The notes: generated from the letters alone by a model not told the origin. 64,000 nucleotides of DNA from Elioraea thermophila (ex Habib et al. 2022) (GCF_003336755.1 NZ_QMDI01000002.1:744001-808000); one strand, 5' to 3'. Positions 1 to 8,482 are shown, counted from the stretch's first letter. Program-made: numbers and translations.

Positions 1-636
1 CTCGGCCTGGCGCGGCGCCGCACGATGACCGATCGCGTGCTCAAGGTCCTGTGCACGCTCGCCACCATGATCGGTGTGGCTTTCCTTGCCTGGATCCCGG
101 CCACGCTGTTCTGGAAAGGCTTCGCCGGGCTCAACGTTTAGGTGTTCACCGAGATCGCGGGCGCGCCCGATCAGCCGGGCGGGCTCCTCAACGCCATCGT
201 CGGCACGCTGATCCAGACCGCGATCGGCACCGCCCTTGGCACACCGATCGGCATCATGGTGGGAACGTACCTCGCGGAGACTGCCCGCGGCACGTTTCTT
301 GGCAATGCAGTGCGGTTCGTGTCCGAGATCCTGCTCTCCGCACCGTCGATCCTGATCGGTCTGTTCGTCTATACGCTGATCGTGGTGAACACCGGCGGTT
401 TCTCCGCCTGGGCCGGCGCGATCGCGCTCGCGATCATCGTCATCGCCATCGTCGTGCGCACCACGGAGGACATGCTGCGACCGATCCCCGAAACGTTGCG
501 CGAAGCCGCGATCAGGCTCGGTGCACCGAAGTGGAGGATGATCACCTTCGGCTGCTATCGCGCCGCGCGCGAAGGCATCGTCACCGGCATCCTGCTCGCC
601 ATCGCGCGCGCCTTCCTGCGTGGCGTTCGCGTCTGA
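1..636 (+). pseudogene. pstA: Broken phosphate ABC transporter permease PstA (5' end outside window)
   Basis: PstA is one of the two membrane subunits of the PstSCAB high-affinity phosphate importer. The reading frame entering from the left edge encodes a PstA N-terminal transmembrane segment, then hits an in-frame TAG at 139-141. The same frame continues from 142 with recognisable PstA sequence ([31 protein letters not shown]). It stops at 636, just after the LLAIAR motif that in intact PstA is followed by the conserved SGETAPLLF segment and about 50 more residues. That C-terminus is missing and only 50 bp separate the end from pstB, so a small deletion is likely. A nonsense codon plus loss of the C-terminus points to a pseudogene rather than a single sequencing error. 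pstS and pstC would lie upstream, outside the window. Confidence 0.85.
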
Positions 637-686
637 AGCGGCCAGCGACGGCACGACAGATGGAGATACGGCAAGGGAAGTGACCG

Positions 687-1563
687 ATGCAGCAGGCGAT
701 GACGGGTGACGGGGGGGCGGCGGGAACGATGCTGCCGCAGGGGATCATCGGCGCGGAGGACACGGGCAGCTTCGGTGGCATGCAGGCGCGCTCGGCCGAG
801 GAGCTGAACCGCCCGAAGATCGTCTGTGAGAACCTCGATTTCTACTGCGGCGAGAACAAGGGGCTGAAGAACATCAACATCACCTTCCCCGACAAGCAAG
901 TGACGGGAATGATCGGACCCTCGGGCTGCGGCAAGTCGACCCTGCTCGGCGTGCTGAACCGCATGTACAGCCTTTACCCTGGCCAGCGCCCGATGGGGAG
1001 GGTGATGATGGACGGCATGAACCTGATCGACAACAAGGTCGATCTCAACGCCCTGCCCGCCAAGATCGGCATCATGTTCCAGAAGGCGACACCGTTCCCG
1101 ATGACCATCTACGAGAACATCGCCTTCGGCGTGCGCCTGCACGAGAAGTTGTCGAAGAAGGAAATGGACGAGCGCGTCGAGTCGTCGCTGTCGCGCGCCG
1201 CGTTGTGGAACGAGGTTAAGGATCGTCTCGACTCCAACGCCATGGGCCTGTCGGGCGGGCAGCAGCAGCGGCTCTGCATCGCGCGCACCATCGCCGTACG
1301 TCCGGAGGTGATCCTGTTCGACGAGCCGACCTCCGCGCTCGATCCGATCGGCACGGCGAAGATCGCGGAACGGATCGATGAGCTGAAAGCGCGACTTCAC
1401 CATCGTCATCGTCACCCACAACTTGCAGCAGGCGGCGCGCTGTGCGGACCAGGTCGCGTTCGTCTTCCTCGGTGAACTGATCGAATGCGCGCCAGCGGCC
1501 GAACCCTTCACCGCGCCGAAACACCACAAGACCCAGGAGTACACCACCGGCCACTTCGGCTGA
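687..1563 (+). pseudogene. pstB: Frameshifted phosphate ABC transporter ATPase PstB
   Basis: PstB energises PstCA phosphate import. From ATG 687 the protein has Walker [10 protein letters not shown] (residues 77-85), a Q-loop region ([14 protein letters not shown]), signature LSGGQQQR and Walker [13 protein letters not shown]. At about 1389-1392 one extra base in a gcgc run shifts the frame, so the natural product ends in unrelated residues at 1475. Removing one base restores the family C-terminus ([20 protein letters not shown], ending in EYTTGHFG) to a TGA at 1561-1563. The switch histidine of the H-loop lies beyond the shift, so the unshifted product should be inactive. No phoU follows. 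The PstA pseudogene immediately upstream supports genuine decay of the locus. Confidence 0.85.
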
Positions 1564-1661
1564 TCGCGCGGCCGCGGCTGGGCTCTCTTCCACGGGCCAC
1601 GCGGGCAATCTCGCGCGGCCTCGCCCGCTGCGGTCTCGTTCCGAGAGCCGCCGCCCGCGTC

Positions 1662-2507
1662 TCAGGCGGCGACCGTCCGCTGCCGCTGCTCGCCGAGCCC
1701 CTTGATCCAGACCCGCATGTCTTGCCCTGGCCGCAGGTAGATCGGCGTCGGTTTCTTGCCCATGCCCACGCCAGGTGGCGTGCCGGTGGAAATGATGTCG
1801 CCCGGCATCAGGGTGATGAATTGCGAGACGTAGGACACGAGGGTGCGCACGCCGAAGATCATCGTCCTGGTCGAGCCGTGCTGCATCACTTGCCCATCAA
1901 CCTCGAGCCCCATCTCGAGATCCTGTGGGTCCGGGATCTCGTCCTTCGTCACCAGCCACGGCCCGACGGGGCCGAAGGTCTCGTGGCCCTTGCCCTTGTC
2001 CCAGGTTCCGCCGCGTTCGAGCTGGAAGGAGCGCTCCGAGACGTCGTTGACGATCACATAGCCGGCGACGTGATCGAGCGCCTCCGCCTCGGTGACGTAT
2101 TTCGCGCGCGAGCCGATCACCACGCCGAGTTCGACCTCCCAGTCGGTCTTGGTCGAGCCGCGGGGGATCTCGACCGGGTCGTTCGGGCCCGAAAGCGCGG
2201 TCAGTGCCTTGAGGAAGATGATCGGTTCCGTCGGCACCGCGGCCCCGCTCTCCGCCGCATGGTCGGCGTAGTTGAGGCCGATGCAGACGAAGTTTCGCGT
2301 GCCGGTGAAAGGCACGCCGAGACGAGCGCCCGGGTCGGCGAGCGGCAGGGCGGAGACGTCGACGGTGGCGAGGCGAGCAAGCCCCGCGGGCGAGAGCTCC
2401 TCGGGTCCGATTTCCTCGACGATGCCGGCAAGATCGCGCACCCGTCCTTCAGCATCGAGGATCCCTGGCTTTTCCAGCCCCCGCGGTCCGAAACGAACCA
2501 GTTTCAT
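1662..2507 (-). CDS. Fumarylacetoacetate hydrolase (FAH) family protein
   Basis: 281 aa cytosolic enzyme of the FAH superfamily, which cleaves or isomerises beta-diketo and oxo acids with a bound divalent metal. The C-terminal two thirds is the FAH fold (FVCIGLNYADHAAE, the acidic stretch TDWEVELGVVIG, VNDVSERSFQ, PGDIISTGTPPGVG); the first 70 or so residues are the short N-terminal domain. Similar proteins are annotated as 2,4-diketo-3-deoxy-L-fuconate hydrolase, ureidoglycolate lyase or hydroxyhepta-dienedioate isomerase. Its start lies 24 bp beyond the stop of the SDR gene on the same strand, so the two are very probably co-transcribed. An SDR dehydrogenase plus an FAH hydrolase matches the oxidative end of the L-fuconate-type route. 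That is inference; the substrate is not fixed by sequence. Confidence 0.8.
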   Translation of the reverse strand: MKLVRFGPRGLEKPGILDAEGRVRDLAGIVEEIGPEELSPAGLARLATVDVSALPLADPGARLGVPFTGTRNFVCIGLNYADHAAESGAAVPTEPIIFLKALTALSGPNDPVEIPRGSTKTDWEVELGVVIGSRAKYVTEAEALDHVAGYVIVNDVSERSFQLERGGTWDKGKGHETFGPVGPWLVTKDEIPDPQDLEMGLEVDGQVMQHGSTRTMIFGVRTLVSYVSQFITLMPGDIISTGTPPGVGMGKKPTPIYLRPGQDMRVWIKGLGEQRQRTVAA

Positions 2508-2531
2508 CGCATTCGCTTTCCTGCTGCGTGC

Positions 2532-3281
2532 TCAGAGGGTCCAGCCGCCATCGATCACGATGGCCTGGCCGGTGAGGAAGGCGCTCTCGTCCGAGGCGAG
2601 ATAGAGGGCGAGCGCGGCGATCTCCTCCGGCCGGCCGAGGCGGCCCATCGCCTGGCGGGCGACGAAGGCCGCCCGCGCCGCCTCCACACTGCCCGCCTCG
2701 GCCGCATTGGCGGAAATCCGGTCGGCGAGGGAGGGCGTGTCGATCGTGCCTGGGCAGATCGCGTTCGCCCGGATGCCGCGCTTCACGTAGTCGGTGGCGA
2801 TGCTCTTGACGAAGCCGAGCAGGGCCGCCTTGGTCGTTGCGTAGACGAAGCGATTCGGCGCGCCCTTGATGGAGGAGGCGGCGGAGGAGATGACGATGAT
2901 CGAGCCCGCCCCCTTCGCCAGCATGCCCGGCAGGAAGGCCTTGGTGACGCGGAAGGCGCTGCGCACGTTGAGGTCGAAGGCGAAGGCCCAGTCCTCCTCG
3001 CTGCAGGTCTCGATCGTGTTCTGGTGCACGTACCCCGCGCAGTTCACCAGGACGTCGACCGGCCCGGCCTCTGCCGCCGCGCGGGCGATCGCCGGAGCGT
3101 CAAGCACGTCGAGGCGACGCGTGACGACACCGGAGCCGGCGATCTCGGCGAGTGCGGTCTCGTCGATGTCGGTGGCGACGACCTCAGCCCCCTCGGCGGC
3201 GAACGCCACCGCGATCGCCCGCCCGATTCCCTTCGCCGCCGCGGTGATGAACGCGCGCTTGCCGGCAAGCCTCCCCGCCAT
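2532..3281 (-). CDS. SDR-family NAD(P)-dependent oxidoreductase
   Basis: 249 aa classical short-chain dehydrogenase. The Rossmann nucleotide-binding glycine motif is at residues 13-20 (TAAAKGIG), NCAG at 80-83, the catalytic Ser in ISSAAS near 131-136, and YxxxK at Tyr147/Lys151. The C-terminal DGGWTL ending is typical of the family. The acidic ATDID at the end of beta-2 favours NAD over NADP. Best family guesses are BDH2/L-fucose-type or 2-keto-3-deoxy-L-fuconate dehydrogenase, mainly because the next gene is an FAH-family hydrolase. The gene starts 70 bp downstream of phnE on the same strand, so it may be the distal part of the phnCDEE transcript. A role in phosphonate use is not shown. Confidence 0.82.
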   Translation of the reverse strand: MAGRLAGKRAFITAAAKGIGRAIAVAFAAEGAEVVATDIDETALAEIAGSGVVTRRLDVLDAPAIARAAAEAGPVDVLVNCAGYVHQNTIETCSEEDWAFAFDLNVRSAFRVTKAFLPGMLAKGAGSIIVISSAASSIKGAPNRFVYATTKAALLGFVKSIATDYVKRGIRANAICPGTIDTPSLADRISANAAEAGSVEAARAAFVARQAMGRLGRPEEIAALALYLASDESAFLTGQAIVIDGGWTL

Positions 3282-3351
3282 TCTCGCCCTCCCTGCCTGT
3301 ACGGATGGTCCCGGTGGACAGCGCCGAAGGCAAGAGGGGGTCGGCCGTCGG

Positions 3352-4215
3352 TCAGGCCAGCGCCGGATGCATGCGTCCGATCAGGCGGGCCCGGATCCGG
3401 GCGGAGACGGCATCGATGGCCGCGACCAGGACCAGGATGCAGAGGATGATGAACGCCACCTCGTCCCAGGCGCGGATCCGGATGCGCTCGGCGATGGCGA
3501 GCCCGATGCCGCCTGCGCCGACGATGCCGAGGATGGTGGCGGATCGCGTGTTGCTCTCGAAGAAGTAAAGCGCCTGGGCGACCATCACCGGCAGCACTTG
3601 CGGCAACACGCCGAAGCGGAGAACCAGAGGGTGCGGTGCCCCGGTGCTCTCCACCCCCTCGACTTGGCGATGTTCGATGTTCTCGATCGCCTCGGCGTAG
3701 AGCTTGGCGAGCACCATCACGTCGGCGACGGCGATCGCGAGCACGCCGGCGAGCGGCCCGAGCCCGACCGCGCGGACGAAGACGAGCGCCCAGATCAGCT
3801 GATCCACGCCGCGGAAGCCGTCGAACAGGCGGCGCAGCGAGAAGTGGAACAGCGGGTTGCGCGCGATGGTCTTCGCGCCGAGGAAGCCGAACGGGACGGC
3901 GAAGCTGGCGGCGACCAGCGTGCCGAGGAAGGCCATCGCGGCCGTCTCGACGAGGTCCTTGGCGATCTGATCCCAGTGCTCGCCGGGGCTGGGCGGGATC
4001 ATCAGCACGACGATGGTGCCGAGCCCGCCCAGACCCTCGAGAATCCGCTTCGGCGTGATGTCGAACCAGACGTGCCAGGACACGACGAGGGCAGCGAGCG
4101 CGAGCCAACCGCCGACCCGTGCCGCGCGACGCGCGGGGCCGACGCCGAAGGCTTCAGGCAGGCGTGCGCGCCAAAGGGCGACTTCGGCGGGATCGATCGG
4201 AACGGGTCGGCGCAC
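3352..4215 (-). CDS. phnE: Phosphonate ABC transporter permease PhnE (set 1, second copy)
   Basis: 287 aa inner-membrane permease of the PhnE family with about six hydrophobic segments. The conserved cytoplasmic coupling region (EAIENIEHRQVEGVESTGA, then RFGVLPQVLP) is followed by the family motif FFESNTRSATILGIVGAGGIG near residues 208-228. The start is GTG at 4215, 13 bp after the upstream phnE. It is the last transporter gene of the phnC-D-E-E set. It closely resembles the permease at 14323-15165 across the C-terminal half, so the two transporter sets are paralogous. The two PhnE proteins of a set probably form a heterodimeric pore served by PhnC. Confidence 0.92.
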   Translation of the reverse strand: MRRPVPIDPAEVALWRARLPEAFGVGPARRAARVGGWLALAALVVSWHVWFDITPKRILEGLGGLGTIVVLMIPPSPGEHWDQIAKDLVETAAMAFLGTLVAASFAVPFGFLGAKTIARNPLFHFSLRRLFDGFRGVDQLIWALVFVRAVGLGPLAGVLAIAVADVMVLAKLYAEAIENIEHRQVEGVESTGAPHPLVLRFGVLPQVLPVMVAQALYFFESNTRSATILGIVGAGGIGLAIAERIRIRAWDEVAFIILCILVLVAAIDAVSARIRARLIGRMHPALA

Positions 4216-4228
4216 GAGGCTCGGCTCC

Positions 4229-5134
4229 CTATCGGGCCGCGCCGATCAGGCCGAGCCTGACCCGTTCCGAAGCGAGATCGATCGCGGCGACGACGAGGAT
4301 GATCAGCACGAGGATGGCGCTCACCTCCTCGTAGTAGTTGAAGCTGATCACCTTGTAGAGTTCCTGGCCGATGCCGCCCGCACCGACGAAGCCGATGACG
4401 GAAGCCGCGCGCACGTTGATCTCGAAGCGCAGCAAGGCGTAGGAGGCGAAGTTCGGCAGCACCTGCGGCAGAACCCCGAAGCGCATCGCCTGCACCCAGG
4501 TGCCGCCCGAGGCGACCACGCCGTCGACGGGGCGAAGGTCGGCGTTCTCCACCACCTCGGCGAAGAGCTTGCCGAGGGCGCCGGCGGAATGGATCGCGAT
4601 CGCCAGGATGCCGGCGAAGGCCCCCACCCCGAAGGCCCAGACGAAGATGAGCGCGAACACGATCTCGGGCACGGTGCGGCAGATTTCGAGGAAGCGGCGC
4701 ACGGCGGCAGCGAGCCACGGCGAGGGCGAGACGGTGCGCGCGGCCGGAAAGGCAAGGAGGGCGGCCACCGCCGAGGCACCGAGGGTGGCCATGGCCGCCA
4801 TGTTCGCGGTCTCGAACAGGAGCCACGCCCACTCGTCGAGGCGGTACATCCAGTAGGCGAGACTACCCTCCGTCTCGCTGTCGGCGAACAGGCGATCGGC
4901 GCGCAGGTCGGGCAGGATCAGACTGAAGTACTCGCCGATGCGCGGCAGGCCGGCGGCGAGTGTCGCGGGCGAGAAGTCGCTCACCCAGGCGGAGAGGAGG
5001 ACGAGGCCGATGAAGAGGGCGCCATAACCCCAGGTGGCGAGGCGCCGCCGTTGGCGCGCCTCGGCCCGCGCGCGTTCGATGCGCGCGACGGCGTCCATCG
5101 AATCGAGCAGGGCGACGGTGGCGCCGGTCATCAT
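4229..5134 (-). CDS. phnE: Phosphonate ABC transporter permease PhnE (set 1, first copy)
   Basis: 301 aa permease of the PhnE family. It has hydrophobic segments, a periplasmic loop after TM1 (SDFSPATLAAGLPRIGEYF), and the coupling segment ENADLRPVDGVVASGG followed by RFGVLPQVLPNF and FEINVRAASVIGFVGAGGIG. I place the start at ATG 5134, preferring it to an in-frame TTG four codons upstream. It lies 42 bp after phnD. Its closest relative in the window is the permease at 15162-16049, which shares the EINVRAAS variant. This confirms that each transporter set contains one member of each PhnE subtype. Confidence 0.91.
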   Translation of the reverse strand: MMTGATVALLDSMDAVARIERARAEARQRRRLATWGYGALFIGLVLLSAWVSDFSPATLAAGLPRIGEYFSLILPDLRADRLFADSETEGSLAYWMYRLDEWAWLLFETANMAAMATLGASAVAALLAFPAARTVSPSPWLAAAVRRFLEICRTVPEIVFALIFVWAFGVGAFAGILAIAIHSAGALGKLFAEVVENADLRPVDGVVASGGTWVQAMRFGVLPQVLPNFASYALLRFEINVRAASVIGFVGAGGIGQELYKVISFNYYEEVSAILVLIILVVAAIDLASERVRLGLIGAAR

Positions 5135-5176
5135 GGCCGCTGCCAACGACGCCCGAACCGCGCCCGCTCCATCACC

Positions 5177-6118
5177 TCAGCCGCGCTGACGGCGGGCGGC
5201 CATTTCGGCCCGGCGCATGGCGATGATCGGCTCGAAGATCTCGTGGCTCGCCACCGCGTAACCGGCGGCCTGCCCGCGCTCGATCTGGCGGAAGATGTCC
5301 GGATGCTCGGTCGGCAGCCGGAGATGGAACGCGCGCATGTCGTCCTTGAACGCCTGGGGCAGGTCCTTGCGCACGGCAAGCGGCCCGTTCGGGATCTGAC
5401 GCGACCGCCAGATGATGCGCAGGTCGGCCATGTTCAGCATCCCCTTGTCCACCATCGAGCGCAGGTTGCCGCGGGTGAAGCCCTGGCTCTCGTCGCCGAT
5501 GCCAGAGGTCCAGGTGACGCCGGCGTCGAACTGGCGCTGCAGCACCGCAATCACCGCCTGCTCATGCCCGCCGGCGAAGCCGGTGCGCGAGAAGAACCGC
5601 TCGGGGTCGATGCCTGCCTCGCGCAGTTCCGAACGCGGCACGAGGTAGCCTGAGGCCGAGTTCGGGTCGGCCCAGGCGAGGCTCCGCCCGCGCATTTGCT
5701 CGAGGCTGGTGATGCCGCTGTCCGCCCGCACGTACATCACCGCGAAGTAACCGATCGAGCCGTCCGTTTCCTTGGTGATGACGAGGGGTTCGATGTTGCC
5801 GTTGGTGTCGAGCCAGATCCCCGCATAGGCCGATGGACCGAGCCCAGCGATCTCGAGCTGGCGGGCGGCGAAGCCCTGCATCACACCGGCGTAGTCGCCG
5901 GCCGGGAAGACGCGGGTCGGCACGCGGAAGGTCTGCTCGATCAGACGCGCGTAGCCGCCGTAGCGGGCAAGCCGGTCGGCCTCGTTCTCGCCGCCGAGCA
6001 GACCGAGGCGGATCTGCGGCACCTCGCGTGCCCAGGCGGGCGCCGCACCTTGCGCGATGGCCGGGGTGGCTAGGGCGGCGGCGCCGGTGCCGGCGAGCAG
6101 ATGACGGCGGGTGAGCAT
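5177..6118 (-). CDS. phnD: Phosphonate ABC transporter periplasmic binding protein PhnD (set 1)
   Basis: 313 aa periplasmic solute-binding protein that captures phosphonates and delivers them to PhnE. The N-terminus (MLTRRHLLAGTGAAALATPA) is a signal sequence with a twin arginine and a predicted cleavage near AIAQG. The body has PhnD hallmarks: LGLLGGENEADRLARY, a phosphate-pocket loop LAWADPNSASGYLVPR, and GHEQAVIAVL. The start ATG at 6118 is preceded by GGAGGGAG with 8 nt spacing, better than the in-frame TTG upstream. It lies 88 bp downstream of phnC. Paralogous to the protein at 16051-16971, which keeps the same WADPNSASG motif. Confidence 0.93.
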   Translation of the reverse strand: MLTRRHLLAGTGAAALATPAIAQGAAPAWAREVPQIRLGLLGGENEADRLARYGGYARLIEQTFRVPTRVFPAGDYAGVMQGFAARQLEIAGLGPSAYAGIWLDTNGNIEPLVITKETDGSIGYFAVMYVRADSGITSLEQMRGRSLAWADPNSASGYLVPRSELREAGIDPERFFSRTGFAGGHEQAVIAVLQRQFDAGVTWTSGIGDESQGFTRGNLRSMVDKGMLNMADLRIIWRSRQIPNGPLAVRKDLPQAFKDDMRAFHLRLPTEHPDIFRQIERGQAAGYAVASHEIFEPIIAMRRAEMAARRQRG

Positions 6119-6206
6119 GGTTCGGTCTCCCTCCAAAACTGCCCGCGCGGTCTACCCGGCGAGGCTTGCGGTTCGATGACGAAAGCGTTGCAGATCGATG
6201 AAGGGG

Positions 6207-7016
6207 TCAGGCGGCGGCAGCGGCTCGCGCGACCGTGTCGAGGGCGGTGCTGGTCACCGTTTCCGCCGCCTCGAGCTCGTCCTCGGTCATGCCGTAGATC
6301 TCGCGCACCATCTCGGCCGTCAGTTGCGCGGGCACGCCATCGAACACGACGCGGCCGCGGCTCATGCCGACGATGCGGTCGCAGTACTGCCGGGCGGTAT
6401 CGAGGGTGTGCAAGTTGCACAGCACGGTCAGCCCGTCCTCGCGGTTGATCCGCCTCAGCGCATCCATCACCACCTTGCCGTTGCGCGGATCGAGCGAGGC
6501 GATCGGCTCGTCGGCGAGGATGACGCGCGGCTCCTGCATCAGCGCGCGCGCGATCGCCACACGCTGCTGTTGCCCGCCCGACAGCGTGTCGGCGCGCTGC
6601 AGAGCGGCCTCCGCGAGGTCGAAGCGATCGAGGGTGCGGATGGCGAGTGCGCGCTCCTCGGCCGAGAACAGCTTGAACAGCGAGGAGAGCGTGCCGCGGT
6701 GATTGAGCCGGCCGATCAGCACGTTGGTCAGCACATCCAGCCGCTGGACCAGGTTGAACTGCTGGAAGATCATCGCGCAGTCGGTACGCCAGTTCCGCAA
6801 GGCGCGCCCGCGCAGCGCGGTGACGTCGCGGCCCTCGAACACCACCCGTCCGGCGGTCGGCTCGATCAGGCGGTTGATCAGGCGGAGCAAGGTGGATTTG
6901 CCCGCACCGGATCGGCCGATGATGCCGACCATCTGCCCCTGCGGGATGGCGAGGGACACCGAGTCGACAGCAGTGACGTGACCGAAACGTCTGGTCAGAC
7001 CGACGAGCTCCAACAT
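6207..7016 (-). CDS. phnC: Phosphonate ABC transporter ATPase PhnC
   Basis: 269 aa ATP-binding subunit of the phosphonate importer. Walker [10 protein letters not shown] is at residues 34-42, the Q-loop is in the [10 protein letters not shown] context typical of PhnC, then [15 protein letters not shown], Walker [13 protein letters not shown] and the H-loop CNLHTLD. The longer open frame upstream is discarded because [12 protein letters not shown] at 7016 is the normal family start. It is the only phnC in the window although there are two PhnDEE sets, so it may serve both. A candidate Pho box lies 57 bp upstream of the start. Confidence 0.93.
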   Translation of the reverse strand: MLELVGLTRRFGHVTAVDSVSLAIPQGQMVGIIGRSGAGKSTLLRLINRLIEPTAGRVVFEGRDVTALRGRALRNWRTDCAMIFQQFNLVQRLDVLTNVLIGRLNHRGTLSSLFKLFSAEERALAIRTLDRFDLAEAALQRADTLSGGQQQRVAIARALMQEPRVILADEPIASLDPRNGKVVMDALRRINREDGLTVLCNLHTLDTARQYCDRIVGMSRGRVVFDGVPAQLTAEMVREIYGMTEDELEAAETVTSTALDTVARAAAAA

Positions 7017-7072
7017 GCTCCCTCGCGTGTGCAGGCGGCTGGCCAGATAGCCGCAGTCGGCGCACAGGGGGA

Positions 7073-7090
7073 ATGATCGTTCGATGACAG
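7073..7090 (-). promoter_or_regulatory. Candidate Pho box upstream of phnC
   Basis: Read on the minus strand the site is CTGTCAT-cgaa-CGATCAT, two 7-base half sites spaced by four bases as in the PhoB consensus (CTGTCAT/C-N4-CTGTCAT/C). The first half matches 7 of 7 and the second 5 of 7. It sits 57 bp before the phnC start, a usual activator distance. PhoB binding is inferred from the match and the phosphorus context. Confidence 0.5.
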
Positions 7091-7121
7091 AGCGGTCGTG
7101 ATCGCCGCCCAAGGCGAAGGA

Positions 7122-7907
7122 TCAGAACTCGACCGAGAGCTGCACCCGCCCGGCCGGATAGACGGCGACCCCGTACTCGATCGGCACGCCCTCGGCATCG
7201 ACGTTCACCGCTTCGGTGACCAGCACGGCGCGGCTGCGCGGATGCTCGAGGAGCTCCGCCTCCTCAGGCATGGGCAGACGGGCGCCGATGCGGGTCGAGC
7301 GTCGGAAATACTCCGCGACACCGCTGGCGGCGAGGGCGCGCGTGATCGACCCGCCGGAGTCCGAGACGGCATCCGGCAGCCTCGGGAAGCGGCTTTGCGG
7401 AAAGTGGTGCCGGGCGAAACTGACCGGCCTGCCGTCGGCGGAGCCGAGGCGATCGATCCGCCACAGGAGACGCCCGCACCGCACGCCGAGCGCCTTCGCC
7501 GCCGCCTCGTCGGCCAGCACCTCCGCCACGCGGAGGATGCGCCCCGAGGGTTCGCGGTTCTGCCGGGCGATGATCTCGGAAAACCGCGTGCGCGGGCTCA
7601 GCGCGTAGTCGATCACGTCGTCCGCGGCGAAGGTGCCGCGGCCCTGTTCGATGCGGATCAGACCGCGCCGCTCCAGCTCCACCATCGCACGGCGCACGGT
7701 GTGGCGGTTGACCCGGAAGCGGGCGGAGAGCTGCTGTTCCGTCGGCAGTTTTTGGCCCGGCTTGATCGCGCCGGAGGCGAGTTCGCCGGCGAGGATGGAT
7801 TCGATCTGGCGCCAAAGCGTCACCCCGGCCCGGCGGGCGATGGCCGTGGCGGCCACGCCGTCGTCCGCATCGAGCGGTCCTGCTGCGTCGTCGGGGGCGC
7901 CTGTCAC
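7122..7907 (-). CDS. phnF: GntR/UTRA-family regulator PhnF
   Basis: 261 aa transcription regulator of the HutC/PhnF subfamily. The N-terminal winged helix-turn-helix is at roughly residues 28-95 (LWRQIESILAGELASGAIKPG, then LPTEQQLSARFRVNRHTVRRAM). The C-terminal UTRA ligand-binding domain covers about 110-255. The start is GTG at 7907; no better start is visible. It lies between phnC (same strand, downstream) and the C-P lyase operon (divergent). PhnF proteins repress phn genes in some bacteria, but here the only conspicuous palindrome between phnF and phnG is GTTCGAAC (7970-7977). The Pho box at 7901-7918 overlaps its start codon. Confidence 0.9.
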   Translation of the reverse strand: MTGAPDDAAGPLDADDGVAATAIARRAGVTLWRQIESILAGELASGAIKPGQKLPTEQQLSARFRVNRHTVRRAMVELERRGLIRIEQGRGTFAADDVIDYALSPRTRFSEIIARQNREPSGRILRVAEVLADEAAAKALGVRCGRLLWRIDRLGSADGRPVSFARHHFPQSRFPRLPDAVSDSGGSITRALAASGVAEYFRRSTRIGARLPMPEEAELLEHPRSRAVLVTEAVNVDAEGVPIEYGVAVYPAGRVQLSVEF

Positions 7908-7918
7908 GATACGGTCAC
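7901..7918 (+). promoter_or_regulatory. Candidate Pho box for the C-P lyase operon
   Basis: Plus-strand site CTGTCAC-gata-CGGTCAC, 7+4+7 spacing, about 13 of 14 half-site bases fitting the PhoB consensus. It lies 88 bp upstream of phnG and overlaps the divergent phnF start codon, so activation of phnGHIJKLM could interfere with phnF expression. A GTTCGAAC palindrome at 7970-7977 lies between the box and phnG and could be a PhnF or other operator. I see no convincing -35/-10 pair. Confidence 0.6.
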
Positions 7919-8005
7919 GTGTTTGCGCGGACGGCTCGGTTATTGTCGCGGCAGTGTAGTCATGCCAATGTTCGAACGTCTAGATCTTTTCGGCCTCAAC
8001 CGCCC

Positions 8006-8479
8006 ATGACCCAGTCTGCCAACCCCTCGGCCGAAGCCACCGATCCGTCCGCACCCCGACGCCGCTGGCTCGGCGTGCTCGCCCGCGCCCCGCGTGAGAG
8101 CCTGAGGGCGGCGCTCGCCACCCTCGACCCGGCCCCGGCCTGGACACGGCTGCGCGGGCCGGAAACGGGCATGATCATGGTGCGCGGTCGCATCGGCGGC
8201 GATGGGTCGCCCTTCAACCTCGGTGAGATGACGGTCACCCGCTGCTCGGTCGCCTTGCCGTGCGGCACCGTCGGGCACGCCTGGCTCGCCGGGCGGGATG
8301 AGCGTCGGGCGGAACTGGCGGCGGTGTGCGACGCCCTGCTGCAGACCGCGCTGTTCGCCCGGCTCAACGAGGCGCTGATCGAGCCGGAGGAAAGGCGGCA
8401 GGCGATGGAACGCGAGCAGGTGCGGCGACGCGCGGCGGCGACCCGGGTGGATTTCCAAACCCTCGCGCGCATGGGGTGA
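8006..8479 (+). CDS. phnG: C-P lyase core subunit PhnG
   Basis: 157 aa subunit of the PhnGHIJ carbon-phosphorus lyase core. With PhnI, PhnG and PhnH take part in forming the ribose 1-methylphosphonate triphosphate intermediate. The sequence shows the family motif RRRWLGVLARAP near the N-terminus, then LRGPETGMIMVRGRIGG, FNLGEMTVTRCSV and GHAWLAGRD. Start ATG 8006 is chosen over an upstream in-frame codon because family members begin shortly before the WLGVLARA motif. First gene of a tightly packed rightward operon; phnH follows after 3 bp. Confidence 0.94.
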   Translation: MTQSANPSAEATDPSAPRRRWLGVLARAPRESLRAALATLDPAPAWTRLRGPETGMIMVRGRIGGDGSPFNLGEMTVTRCSVALPCGTVGHAWLAGRDERRAELAAVCDALLQTALFARLNEALIEPEERRQAMEREQVRRRAAATRVDFQTLARMG

Positions 8480-8482
8480 GCA

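Noticed and set aside
142-636. An intact short PstA starting at GTG 142
   Set aside because: It would lack the first TM region and the conserved C-terminal membrane segments, so it is better read as the remainder of a broken gene.
1647-1670. Inverted repeat GCCGCC/GGCGGC between pstB and the FAH gene
   Set aside because: Only 6 bp with a 12-base loop and no T-run; expected by chance in GC-rich sequence.
6207-7112. A longer PhnC starting upstream of 7016
   Set aside because: The extra 32 residues have no family similarity, and the candidate Pho box at 7073-7090 would fall inside the coding region.
7961-7990. GTTCGAAC palindrome and GTCTAGAT as a PhnF operator
   Set aside because: No second copy was found upstream of phnC or phnD, so I do not list it as an operator; it is mentioned only as a possibility.
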